64,000 bases of DNA. It comes from Solwaraspora sp. WMMD406. GTDB lineage: Bacteria; Actinomycetota; Actinomycetes; Mycobacteriales; Micromonosporaceae. Shown piece after piece: positions 32,977-42,141 of this stretch (its first letter is position 1; the number at the start of each line of letters is the position of its first letter). Location of the stretch: the NCBI RefSeq assembly GCF_029626025.1, contig NZ_JARUBF010000001.1, positions 2,170,001-2,234,000 of the forward strand, given 5' to 3'. The translations under genes and the position numbers were made by a program. Below the pieces are notes generated by a model, which was not told where the DNA came from, ran no database searches, and saw only the letters and a program-made list of their open reading frames with translations.

Positions 32977-35900
32977 CCGGCCGCAGCGCGGCGGGGGTGC
33001 GCGCGCGAGTCGAAGCGTTGCTGGCCAATTCGACGAGCCCACAGACAGCCATCCGGGAGCTGCTCGGCGAGCGCTGGTTGTGGTGGCGGGCGTGCGGTGA
33101 AGCGGTGACCGACGATCCCGGGTGGCTCACTGACACGCGGAGCGCGGAGTTGCACGCCTGGATCAAGGCTACCGTGCCGGACCGGGCTGCCGGGCTGACA
33201 GCGGTCGACCAGCCGTTTCTGCTGGGCCGCGCCCTGTCCGCCTCCGGCGGGACTACCGGGGACCACCATGAGGCGCTGTCGACGCTCCGCGACATGTGGG
33301 AACACAGTGGGCTGCTGTCGGCGAAGGCCGCACCAGGACACCCGCGCCCATCCGGCCGCGACAGCGGTCACCTGACCCCGGCTGCGACGTCGGGGCTTGC
33401 CTCGCTCGTCGAGTGGTTGCGCTCGGCCCGAGCTGATGCCGAGCCGACGCCGGCTGAGAACATGCTGGTGATCGCCGCCCTGCTACTGAGCGGCGCCGAG
33501 CCGCGCCGGCGGCCGGTCGTGACGATGCCGGTGGTGTTCGGTGGATCGACCGGCGAGCCTGACATGGACGGGCCAGGCGTCACGGGCATCCTCGAACTGA
33601 GAGAGTTCCCGGCCGGCCCGGCAGGGTTGTATCCGGATCCCCGTGCAATGGCAGACGTGCGAAGTCCGAACGGGCAGTTCGCCTTGTCCGTCGGGCATGC
33701 GTGGAGCGTGGCCGGACCGAGGGGAGAAGGCCGGTGCGTCCTGTGGCGCATCGTGCTGACCGACCGTGCTCCCGCGCCGCTGCGTATCGAGGGTCCGTCC
33801 CTCGGCGCGGCCTTCGCTCTTGGTCTGCGTGAGCTTCTGCGTTACCCGCGTTCCCGCCGACCCAGCATCGCGGGTGTCCGGGCTGCGTTCTCAGGGCCAC
33901 GGCCCCGGACAGCGGTGACCGGCGCGTTGGATGGAGGTGGGCGGCTGCTGAAGGTCAGCGATATGGAGGCCAAACTGAGGGCCGCGCGACGCGGTGGTCT
34001 CCGGCTCGTCGCCCCAGCCGCGAACCGGATCGATCTGGCCAATGCGCCCGAGCCCGATGATGTGCGCTTCGCGGCCACGCTCGGGCAGGCCCGCCGATAT
34101 GTGCGTCGCTACCGGACTGTCCGGGTCGCCACGGCATTGGCCCTACTGCTCGCGGCAACCACCTCAGGGCTGGTGGTCCAGTACCAGAATGCGGAGGCCC
34201 GGCAGCGCCTGGTAACCGCACATCGCCTCGCCGAGGTCGCACAGAGTCTGCTAAACAGCGATGTCGGGCTCGCGGAACTGTTCGCCGTTCATGCATACCG
34301 GCAGCATGACGACTCGTTGACGCGGCGCGTGCTCTTCGAGGCGGTACGGACCAGCCCGCACCTCGTCAGCCGGGTTGACGCGGGCGGAACGGTGACCGCC
34401 GTGGGAAGTTCCGCAGACGAGAACCTGGTGCTGGCGGGCACCGACGCAGGTGAGGTCCGGCAGTGGGAACTCACCGGGCTGCAGCCGAGCGCAGGTCGTA
34501 CCCTCGGCCGGCTGCCGAGCGCGGTCACGGAGGTCGCCGCTGACGCGGCGGGCCGTACCGTTGCGGCGATCGACGAACGTTCGGTCATGGTATGGCGGAA
34601 AAGCCAGCCTTCGGCCACGCCGACCCTGCCAGTCGGCTCCACACCAACCGCCGTGGGAGTATCCCCGGACGGGCGTTTCGTGGCCGTGACGGCGAAAGGC
34701 TCCGCGTTCGATGCCCCGCCGACGCTGCTGGTGTTGGACCGGTACACCGGCGACACTCGGGCACTCGAGCTACCCGATATGCCCTCCTCACCTGACAGCA
34801 TGGCGTTTTCCTCGGACACGGAGGTTGTGCTCCTCGACGGCGACGGCTACGGCGCTTGGACTCGGGTCGGGCTCGAGTCGATGATCAGGGTGGGCGGGAG
34901 CGTGGTTGGCTTCGGCGTGCACAACGTGGGCTCGGCCATCGCGCCGGATGGCAGCGCTTTCACGTACAGCAACAAGGGATCGTCGCTGCCGGTGTTGATC
35001 ACCGTAGGTGAGCCGGACCTGGAGAAACCGCACCGGCAGGCGCAGGTTCCTGAGGGGTTACCCGCAGCAGTGGCGCTCAGCGGCGGGGCACTAGCGGCGG
35101 CTATCGCGATCGGCAGCACTCTGTATGTGTCCTGGCCCGCAGAAGCCGGTCGGACGGTGTTCGAGCCTTGGTCGTTGCCGGGTGCGGGCAAAGTCTCAAC
35201 CCAGGGGTTGGCATTCGTCGGGTACAGCCAGACCAAGCTCGTCTCCGCTTCGGGCTCGGTACTAACGATGTGGGACCTCTGGCAGTACTCCCGGGTCGCG
35301 ACCGCGCGATACGCGACCATTCCCTTCCAATGCAACGGATGCCCAGGGCCCTCAGTCTCAGTGTCACCCGACGGTCGGACCGCAGCCGTGGGCACCGGCA
35401 CGACGATCGTCGTCCAGGACCTAAGCGGCGACGCACCCGGACGCGTGGCCCAGGCGGAAGACCAGCGCTTCGGGGCCATGGTGTGGCGACCGGACAACTC
35501 CGGAGTCATGGTCGGCCAGCCCGACGGGAGCACTCTACTCTTGACCCCCGATGGTGAGGAGGACCTGCTGGCCACCGACTTCTGGGATCCGGTGCCGGAT
35601 CCGTTGGATTTGCCTGATGAGATGGCGCTGCTGCAGCCCCTGCCGGGCGGGCGACAGATAGCCGAACTCGACAAATCCGGCACCGTACTGATCAGGGACG
35701 TCGCCACTGGCGAGGTACTCCGCACGGTACCAGGACCCGAGGACAGAGCGCCGACAATATACGGATCGAGCTACCTCAACGACAGCTGGCGGGCGCTCGA
35801 CCAGCGGGCTGCGCATGCCGCCATCATCAACTACAACCTTGAGGACGACACCACAACGATCGTGGTGACCACCATCGCCACCGGCCGCTCCCGCATCCTC

Positions 35901-36380
35901 GACGGAGAAGGCGCCGCCGGCCTCGCCTACATAGATGATCAGCTCCTCATCCAGCGTGACGAGGGCGAACTGGAGATCTGGACCGCCGACGGCAGCCGCC
36001 GGGTCGGCCGGCTCGAGGGCACACCCGGCACGGCCGTCGGCCCCGCCGTCGGAGATGGCCTCTTGGCGGCGAAGCCGGGTACCGACGACAGCGTGCGACT
36101 CATCGAGTACCCGTCCGGCGACGTCCTCGCTACCCTGCCCCTGCCCCAGCTCGCCGGCTCCAGAGACCTCTCCACAGGGCTAGCCTTCTCCAAGGACGGC
36201 CGGACACTGGTTACCGCCACCGAGGCGATCGACGGCCGGGGAATCATCATCGCCTGGCAACTCGACCCGACAGCTTGGGTCCGCGCCGCCTGCGCATCGG
36301 CCGGCGGTACCCTCTCATCAGAACTCTGGCGGCAATACCTAGACACCGATCCACCCTCGGACCTTGGGTGCACATCGTGA
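32973..36380 (+). CDS. Lon-like (S16) protease - TM - beta-propeller fusion
   Basis: 1135 residues. The N-terminal half ends in a Lon-type proteolytic fold: EGPSLGAAFALGLREL (candidate Ser276) followed by TAVTGALDGGGRLLKVSDMEAKLRAARRGG (candidate Lys334) and LVAPAANR, matching GPSAG...TGE...GG..eK..AA..G...P..N of Lon. A membrane helix (VATALALLLAATTSGLVV, about 385-402) comes next. Then a linker QRLVTAHRLAEVAQSLLNSDVGLAELFAVHAY leads into a WD40/YVTN-like propeller to the C-terminus, placed outside the cell by topology. There is no AAA domain. ATGA overlap upstream. Membrane sensor-protease is the inferred role. Confidence 0.75.
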   Translation: MTGRSAAGVRARVEALLANSTSPQTAIRELLGERWLWWRACGEAVTDDPGWLTDTRSAELHAWIKATVPDRAAGLTAVDQPFLLGRALSASGGTTGDHHEALSTLRDMWEHSGLLSAKAAPGHPRPSGRDSGHLTPAATSGLASLVEWLRSARADAEPTPAENMLVIAALLLSGAEPRRRPVVTMPVVFGGSTGEPDMDGPGVTGILELREFPAGPAGLYPDPRAMADVRSPNGQFALSVGHAWSVAGPRGEGRCVLWRIVLTDRAPAPLRIEGPSLGAAFALGLRELLRYPRSRRPSIAGVRAAFSGPRPRTAVTGALDGGGRLLKVSDMEAKLRAARRGGLRLVAPAANRIDLANAPEPDDVRFAATLGQARRYVRRYRTVRVATALALLLAATTSGLVVQYQNAEARQRLVTAHRLAEVAQSLLNSDVGLAELFAVHAYRQHDDSLTRRVLFEAVRTSPHLVSRVDAGGTVTAVGSSADENLVLAGTDAGEVRQWELTGLQPSAGRTLGRLPSAVTEVAADAAGRTVAAIDERSVMVWRKSQPSATPTLPVGSTPTAVGVSPDGRFVAVTAKGSAFDAPPTLLVLDRYTGDTRALELPDMPSSPDSMAFSSDTEVVLLDGDGYGAWTRVGLESMIRVGGSVVGFGVHNVGSAIAPDGSAFTYSNKGSSLPVLITVGEPDLEKPHRQAQVPEGLPAAVALSGGALAAAIAIGSTLYVSWPAEAGRTVFEPWSLPGAGKVSTQGLAFVGYSQTKLVSASGSVLTMWDLWQYSRVATARYATIPFQCNGCPGPSVSVSPDGRTAAVGTGTTIVVQDLSGDAPGRVAQAEDQRFGAMVWRPDNSGVMVGQPDGSTLLLTPDGEEDLLATDFWDPVPDPLDLPDEMALLQPLPGGRQIAELDKSGTVLIRDVATGEVLRTVPGPEDRAPTIYGSSYLNDSWRALDQRAAHAAIINYNLEDDTTTIVVTTIATGRSRILDGEGAAGLAYIDDQLLIQRDEGELEIWTADGSRRVGRLEGTPGTAVGPAVGDGLLAAKPGTDDSVRLIEYPSGDVLATLPLPQLAGSRDLSTGLAFSKDGRTLVTATEAIDGRGIIIAWQLDPTAWVRAACASAGGTLSSELWRQYLDTDPPSDLGCTS

Positions 36381-37336
36381 CCGGCCGGTGGTGCGCGGCC
36401 GCGCTGTGTGTCGCGCTCGTGACCACCGGATGCCAGGAGACACCACACCCGACGCCCCCACCGAGTGCCACCACCGGTGTCATCAAACTGCCAGGCAACG
36501 CCGGCCCGACCAATATGGCCCTCGCTGCGGACGGCGCACTATGGATCGTCGAACACCGGATGGGCGCGATCGCCGAGGTCGACCCCACAGGACGGGTCAC
36601 GCAACACCGCGTGCCCGGCCGCGTAGTCCAGCCTGGCTCCATCCTGGCCGCCCAGGACGGCAGAACCGCCGACTGGCGACTCGGGTGGATCGACCGGCCA
36701 CGAGGCTTTGCAGCCTTGATCGGCGAAGGTAAAAGCCCTCGCTCTGGTTCCATACGAGGGCTTACGGTCGGGCCAGACGGTGCGATCTGGTTCATCGCCG
36801 CATCCACTACGCCCTCCGTCCGACGCGCGCACCCAACGGAGGGGATCCGGGTCATGGCATCACTGCCAGGCACCGCAAACCAGGTCCCGCAGGACGGTCT
36901 AACGACCGGCCCTGACCAGGCAGTATGGTTCACCATGTCCGACGGTATCGGCCGAGTCGGACATGACGGCCGGTACACCAGGTGGCCGCTGCCTCCGAAG
37001 GCGAACCCGCGACAGATTATCGCTGGCCCGGATGACGCCCTATGGTTCATCGAGCGGCGCGGCATCGGCCGGATCACGATCAGCGGCGTCGTCTCACACA
37101 CGCCGGTGCCAGTGCCGGACCCGGAATGGATCCGCGCCCTCACCTCCGGGCCGGACGGCGCGCTGTGGTTCATCACCGACACCCAGGTAGGTCGTCTCCA
37201 ACTGACTGGTACGCCAGAGCTGTGGCCCGTCGCCGGCGCGAAGCGGCTCAGCGCCATCGTCACAGCACCGGACGGCTCACTATGGCTCGCCGACTCTCGA
37301 ACCAACCTCGTGCTGCGCTTCCGGCCACCCCAGTAA
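36377..37336 (+). CDS. Vgb-like beta-propeller lipoprotein
   Basis: 319 residues. RWCAAALCVALVTTGCQ is a lipoprotein signal. Repeats of the form GPDGALWF...IGRI across the mature protein match virginiamycin B lyase-type propellers; the lyase catalytic His set is not evident to me. GTGA overlap with the Lon-propeller gene. Likely anchored outside the membrane, where it could contact the partner propeller (inference). Confidence 0.85.
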   Translation: MTGRWCAAALCVALVTTGCQETPHPTPPPSATTGVIKLPGNAGPTNMALAADGALWIVEHRMGAIAEVDPTGRVTQHRVPGRVVQPGSILAAQDGRTADWRLGWIDRPRGFAALIGEGKSPRSGSIRGLTVGPDGAIWFIAASTTPSVRRAHPTEGIRVMASLPGTANQVPQDGLTTGPDQAVWFTMSDGIGRVGHDGRYTRWPLPPKANPRQIIAGPDDALWFIERRGIGRITISGVVSHTPVPVPDPEWIRALTSGPDGALWFITDTQVGRLQLTGTPELWPVAGAKRLSAIVTAPDGSLWLADSRTNLVLRFRPPQ

Positions 37337-37885
37337 CACCGCTGCGCCACCGGCTGCGGCCGATGCGCACTCTACGCGCCGGGCCGCACCGTACAGGTAA
37401 TCACCGGAAAGGCCTTCGTCTAGAACCTGCGACACGGACACCACGAAGTTGCGCTTGACACGCCACCTACGACTCGGGTGTCCGCCGCGTTCACCGGTTC
37501 GACGCGCCATTCGTCGGGCACCTCATGCCGCTACACTGCGGCCCTGGCTGGCGACCGTGCCGAACGGCGCCATCCGTAGCCCAGCCGCGCGAGTGCGACT
37601 GGGCTACGGATGGGACGGAGCGTAGTCGGCAAGACGGTACGCAGCGGCATGAAGGTTTACACGACAGGTATCGTCGATCCTGCCAGCTCCTCCTTCTGGT
37701 CGATCTCTGTACGACCCGCTCCGGCGTACCTACTTGTGCACTCGGTCCTGCACGCCGAAACACGCACACCGCAAGCCAGCGCTACCGGCTGGTGCTGGTA
37801 CAGACCCGGTTACCAGACGGGGTGCACTATCCTCGGCTGCCTGCCTCTGGGCGTCCCTCGTTGACGGGGCCATCGCCTCTGTCGG
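37337..37885. other. Intergenic between convergent genes
   Basis: About 550 bp with no convincing gene on either strand; the only clear structure is the inverted repeat at 37571-37612. Confidence 0.5.
37571..37612. terminator. 14-bp inverted repeat, likely bidirectional terminator
   Basis: CATCCGTAGCCCAG (37571-37584) pairs perfectly with CTGGGCTACGGATG (37599-37612) around a 14-nt loop, between the rightward Vgb-like and leftward methyltransferase genes. Confidence 0.6.
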
Positions 37886-38737
37886 TCAGTCGGGTCTGCG
37901 GCCGAGTCCGGCGTGTGCTCCCGAGCCGACCGGGTCGTCGGCGAAATCCTCTGCCGGTCCTGGCCGCCATTGGGGCAGCCAGACGATTCCGGGCTCCTGG
38001 ATCTCGTAGTCCGCGAAGAACCGCGCTACCTGTTCGCGTGATCGTGGGGTAGGAAGTGGTGCCGATCGCGCGCCGTAGGCGGCGGCGACACGTTGCGCTT
38101 CCTCCGGGGTGTATGACTCGGCAGCGCCGTGGCTGATGGCCAGGTAGCTGCCGGGGGCAAGTTGGTCACGTAGACATTCGACGATCCGGTACGGGTCGGC
38201 ATCTTCAGGGATGAAGTGCATCACTGCGACGAGGAGCAGCGCGGTGGGCTGCGCAAGGTCGATGACGGTCTGCACATCGGGCCGGTTGAGCTGGTGAAGT
38301 AGCTGCTCAGGCCGGTGGAGGTCTCCCTCAATCGCGGTGGCGTGGGGGTTCTGGGCCAGCATCTGGTTGGCTGTCATCACGGCCACGGGGTCGATATCGA
38401 CATAGACGACGCGGGCATCGGGCGCGGCGTCCTGGGCGATGTCGTGGACGTTGCCGGACGTCGGGATACCCGATCCTATGTCGAGAAATTGGCGGATTCC
38501 CAGGCGTACAAGGTGTTTGACCACTCGTTGAAGGAAGGCGCGGTTGGCGCGGGCCTGACGCGGCACGTTCGGCGTAATGCTGACGACGGCTTCGGCGGCT
38601 TGGCGATCGGGAGGTAGGTGGTAGCGACCTCCCAGGAAGTAGTCGTAGACGCGGGCGGCGCTTGCCCGTCCCGGGTCTACGCCGACCGTCCACGCCTCGT
38701 CCGCGCCCACTTCTCTGCCTCCATCGTCGGTTGCCAT
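37886..38737 (-). CDS. DUF574-type SAM-dependent methyltransferase
   Basis: 283 residues. PGRASAARVYDYFLGG, ARANRAFLQRVVKHL, GIRQFLDIGSGIP, ARVVYVDIDPVAVM and ALLLVAVMHFIPEDADP are the ordered Methyltransf_19 motifs of this large actinobacterial family, whose substrates are mostly unknown. It lies 27 bp downstream of an XRE gene on the same strand, a common pairing. Confidence 0.93.
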   Translation of the reverse strand: MATDDGGREVGADEAWTVGVDPGRASAARVYDYFLGGRYHLPPDRQAAEAVVSITPNVPRQARANRAFLQRVVKHLVRLGIRQFLDIGSGIPTSGNVHDIAQDAAPDARVVYVDIDPVAVMTANQMLAQNPHATAIEGDLHRPEQLLHQLNRPDVQTVIDLAQPTALLLVAVMHFIPEDADPYRIVECLRDQLAPGSYLAISHGAAESYTPEEAQRVAAAYGARSAPLPTPRSREQVARFFADYEIQEPGIVWLPQWRPGPAEDFADDPVGSGAHAGLGRRPD

Positions 38738-38763
38738 GTACGTACGGGAGTCTGTTGTCGGGC

Positions 38764-39216
38764 TCAGGACGGGTCGGGCGTCTCGCCGGTGGGGTGATCG
38801 CCGCTCTGGGCTGACTTGCCTTCGATCTTGCGGGCGAGGTCGGCCATGGTGGCCAGCGTCTCCAGCGACGGTGCCGACAGCCCTGCCGCTCTGAATGCGA
38901 GCCGCGCGACGCCAGCGTCATGCAGCAGCGCGACCCGGTCCATGACTTCGTTGACGTCGTCGGCCGTCTGTGAGTCGAGGAAGTAGGTGACCGGGACGGC
39001 GAAGAAGGTAGCGAGCGCGATCAGGACCTTAATCGTGGGGTTGTCGCTCTTGCCCTTGTGGAGCCGCCAGATGTAGGTGTGGGTAACCGCTACACCTTGT
39101 TGTGAGCGGATCGCCTCGGCGACCTGCTCGTAGCTGTACGGCTTGCCGTCCGGCCGGCGGATCTTGTCGAAGAGGTGATCGAGGCGGCTGGCTAGGGTTC
39201 CGTCGACGCTGGCCAT
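38764..39216 (-). CDS. XRE-family regulator (nucleoid-associated style)
   Basis: 150 residues. SRLDHLFDKIRRPDGKPYSYEQVAEAI, TYIWRLHKGKSDNPT and LIALATFFAVPVTYFLD are the HTH layout of EspR/actinobacterial XRE proteins. ATG 39216 follows GGGACGGGGGC. Likely a regulator of itself and of the downstream methyltransferase gene. Confidence 0.88.
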   Translation of the reverse strand: MASVDGTLASRLDHLFDKIRRPDGKPYSYEQVAEAIRSQQGVAVTHTYIWRLHKGKSDNPTIKVLIALATFFAVPVTYFLDSQTADDVNEVMDRVALLHDAGVARLAFRAAGLSAPSLETLATMADLARKIEGKSAQSGDHPTGETPDPS

Positions 39217-39483
39217 GCCCCCGTCCCTTCGTCGTGCCTCGGTCGGCTGCCACCGCAGCGGCGCCGATCGCCGACGTCGCCACGCGCCAGATGAGTTTAT
39301 GCTTCGGGTGGACACTTATCAACCACGAGTGACGACAGGACGGTCCGGTCGGAGCCACACAGGTCCAGCCCGGACGTCAGCTACCGCCTGCAGTCGCTGC
39401 TCATGGCGCGTGGCGGACACGCTGACCACGCAAGGTGCCCGGCATCGACAGGGTGCCACGGGGAGATTTCGGTGGGAGGAACC

Positions 39484-39783
39484 GTGCTGAGCAGTTCGAA
39501 TCAGCCGTCATGCATCGATCGGACACGCAGCCCTGGTCGGCTGATCCGGCGAGCCCGGATGCAACGCGGATGGACGCAGGTTCGCTTGGTGAAGGCCATG
39601 CAGGACGAGGCTGCGCGCCGGGGCATGGCTCTGGCCAAGAGTGAATCGCTCCAGGCCAACCTGTCGCGCTGGGAGCGAGACAGGCAGGTGCCTGATCAGC
39701 TGCACAGGCGGGTGCTCGGTGCCGCGCTCGACGTCTGCGTCGAGCACCTGGGGCTGGATGCTGACCCCGACTTCCCGTGGTAG
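39484..39783 (+). CDS. Small XRE-like helix-turn-helix protein
   Basis: 99 residues. RSPGRLIRRARMQRGWTQVRLVKAM, then LQANLSRWERDRQVPDQLHRRVLG is a HTH_3-like domain with a basic recognition part. GGGAGGA lies four bases before the GTG. Divergent from the leftward XRE gene. Confidence 0.8.
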   Translation: MLSSSNQPSCIDRTRSPGRLIRRARMQRGWTQVRLVKAMQDEAARRGMALAKSESLQANLSRWERDRQVPDQLHRRVLGAALDVCVEHLGLDADPDFPW

Positions 39784-39923
39784 CACGGCACGGCCCATAG
39801 ACCTGACAACCCATCAACCCTCGTCGGGTGGCATCCAGTCACGTCCAGACGCGTCGTCTTCCGGTGCGCAGGACCCGTCCGGCAGGGTCTATTCGTCAGA
39901 ACCCGTGACGAATGAGGTGGGAA

Positions 39924-40226
39924 GTGAACGTCGACGAGCGAGCCGATTCGGTGGCACGGACCCGAGGCCTCGATCAGGATCGGCATGCACAGCCGTATGC
40001 GGAAACGCTGCAGATTGTTGCCCGACGAATCCGCCAGATGCGACGCCAACTGCAGGTCGCTCGCACCGCACAACCGACGGAGCATGACCGGGCGCTTCGA
40101 GGGCTATACGGGACCGCGCGGGCGATATCCATGTCTCTCAACCGCGCGCTCGACGACGGCGTGCGCGACTATTCCGTAGATCGTCTCGAGGTCACCGTCA
40201 GCCAGTATCGCACCACGGCGGATTGA
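39924..40226 (+). CDS. Hypothetical helical protein
   Basis: 100 residues, VNVDERADSVARTRGLD..., strongly helical with many Arg and Gln. GAGGTGGGAA precedes the GTG; an ATG 12 bp upstream is in frame. No domain recognised. On the same strand as the small XRE gene. Confidence 0.6.
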   Translation: MNVDERADSVARTRGLDQDRHAQPYAETLQIVARRIRQMRRQLQVARTAQPTEHDRALRGLYGTARAISMSLNRALDDGVRDYSVDRLEVTVSQYRTTAD

Positions 40227-40353
40227 CGTTCGCGGTGCGACGACTCCCGGCCATAAGGCGACAGCCAGCGAGTTGCGTCCTATCTGGCCTGAAATCGACT
40301 CGCCCAATTAGGGCAAATCAGCAAAGACTGCGATCAAGTGGGGTGATCAACGC

Positions 40354-41067
40354 GTGCCGATTATAATGTTCAACACACTGATGGGCGTCTGTGCCGGGCT
40401 GTCGTTGCTGCTCGTTCCAAGGTTCTGGGCAGTGGTCACCAATGATCGGCCACCATTGACGCTGTTCTCCTCAACCGAGTTCAGTAGGTCCGGGTGGAGC
40501 GCAGCCTTCGGAATTCTCGGCAGCCTCTTGACCCTCCTTGGCTTCATCATGACCGTTGCACATCCGTTGGCGAGGGCGAAGCCATACATAGATTCGGTTT
40601 TTGGGGAACCTTGCCTGCTCCTAGGTGTCGTGCTCCTAGCAGCCGCTGTATGGCTCGGGTGCACCCCTCAGTCCCAGGCGTTTGACAAGCAATACTTACG
40701 GGCTTCCTTGGCTCCAGCCAGTTGGATCATCTTCGCCACCGGCATCGTGCTTTCCTGGTGCACTTTGGCGATCGTTCGGTTCGATCTGATTGGTTCCGCG
40801 CCACAGCATGAGCCCATCACTGGCCTCCTGCACGGCTCTCCCGCAGAGAACATCTTCTTCGCCCTCGTCCTGTACGGGCCATCGGCAGTGGGTTGCCTGC
40901 TGTTCCCCGCCGTCGTCCGAGGCAGGAGCCGGATCTCCTGGCTCACCCTCTACTGGTGCTGGACGGTCGCGGGGGTAGCCTTCCTGCTCTTTAGCGCCAT
41001 GAACTACTACACCCACGCCGGGATGCTCGTCAATGAGGTATCCGACGGCCCTGCGCTCCGCTGGTGA
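40354..41067 (+). CDS. Multi-pass membrane protein (DUF981-like)
   Basis: 237 residues with about six membrane helices, ending AMNYYTHAGMLVN. The YTH..(M/L)..N tail and overall layout resemble DUF981, recalled from memory. GTG start. Transporter or enzyme role not evident. Confidence 0.7.
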   Translation: MPIIMFNTLMGVCAGLSLLLVPRFWAVVTNDRPPLTLFSSTEFSRSGWSAAFGILGSLLTLLGFIMTVAHPLARAKPYIDSVFGEPCLLLGVVLLAAAVWLGCTPQSQAFDKQYLRASLAPASWIIFATGIVLSWCTLAIVRFDLIGSAPQHEPITGLLHGSPAENIFFALVLYGPSAVGCLLFPAVVRGRSRISWLTLYWCWTVAGVAFLLFSAMNYYTHAGMLVNEVSDGPALRW

Positions 41068-41334
41068 TCCACCGGCTGAAGTGCTATTAAAGTCGTCTTC
41101 TATTCACGGTGCTCTCGACTGAGGCGGCGCCTTGGTTTCCGGTGCCTGCTGCTGCCTCTATAGCCCCTAATGAATCCGGTAACGATCGGACGGTCCCGGC
41201 CCGTTGAGGGGGGCGGGCCGGGACCACGTGACAAGCAGGTCAAGTCCCCCAACGAGAAGGTAGAAGAGTCCATGATTCGCAAACACAAAGGAATCCTCAC
41301 CGACCGGATCGGCCGTCCTGGACCAGAGGTAGAG

Positions 41335-41592
41335 ATGAGTAGCGGATCCGCTCCCGTGGAGATCGGCACACAGCAAAGCGACGGGGCCAGCCGACCAGGA
41401 TGGAGTCGTGGTTTCGGGCTCACCATGGCAATACTTGGTGCGGTCTCCCTTGCCGGACCTGCTCCGGAAACCGGTGCCGGCGGCAGTGGAAGTGTCGACT
41501 GCAACGCCAATCCGAGTGCGCCCGGGTGCGGTGTCGTCGTCGGCGCGCCGGATGGCGACCGTAGGGGCGGTAACGGTGGCGGCCTGGGCTCT
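41335..41592 (+). pseudogene. Fused 5' remnant of a secreted Cys/Gly-rich protein
   Basis: In frame with, and without a stop before, the lipoprotein start at 41593. It encodes a hydrophobic segment (GFGLTMAILGAVSLAG) and a CNANPSAPGCGVVVG...GGNGGG tail resembling the N-terminal region of the protein at 42135 (CSGDDARPVCDVN...GGNGGG). It looks like a truncated paralogue fused upstream. Confidence 0.4.
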
Positions 41593-42141
41593 ATGACGAA
41601 CCGCCGGCTCATGGCCTGTCTCGTTGGCGCATTAGCGCTGCTTGTTACGGCGTGCAGCGCCGACGAGACCTACGGCTCGCCGCCTACCCCGCCGCCAGCG
41701 ACGGCATCGGCCACGCCAAGCCTCGAACCAGCCGACGCGGCAGAGAAAGATGTTCTCACAGCGTACCGGGGCATGTGGGACGCATTGGTGGAGGCAGGCA
41801 AGGTCTCGGATCCCGACGACCCCGATCTGCGAAAGTACGCCTCCGATCAGGCCCTGAGGTTGATCGTCAACGCGCTCTACATCAATCGGCAGCAGGGTGA
41901 GGTCATCCTCGGCGAACTGATACTCGACCCTCAGATTTCGGCTCTCGTGCCCGCCGCAGATCCCACCACGGCCACGGTCCTGGACTGCGTGAACGACGAG
42001 AACTGGTTGGAGTACAAGGCATCCGGCGGTCTGGTCAACGAGGAGCCCGGAGGCAGACACCGCATGACCGCCACTGTCGATCGGACCGCCGAGGGTTGGC
42101 GGGTCAGTTCATTCATCCTGGAGGAGGCCGGGACATGCTGA
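41593..42141 (+). CDS. Lipoprotein
   Basis: 182 residues. RRLMACLVGALALLVTACS is a lipoprotein signal with a lipobox Cys. A Pro/Thr linker and an alpha/beta domain follow, with DVLTAYRGMWDALVEAGK, resembling NTF2-like actinobacterial lipoproteins. The reading frame extends upstream without a stop; ATG 41593 is chosen because the signal peptide begins there. The next gene overlaps its stop (ATGCTGA). Confidence 0.75.
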   Translation: MTNRRLMACLVGALALLVTACSADETYGSPPTPPPATASATPSLEPADAAEKDVLTAYRGMWDALVEAGKVSDPDDPDLRKYASDQALRLIVNALYINRQQGEVILGELILDPQISALVPAADPTTATVLDCVNDENWLEYKASGGLVNEEPGGRHRMTATVDRTAEGWRVSSFILEEAGTC

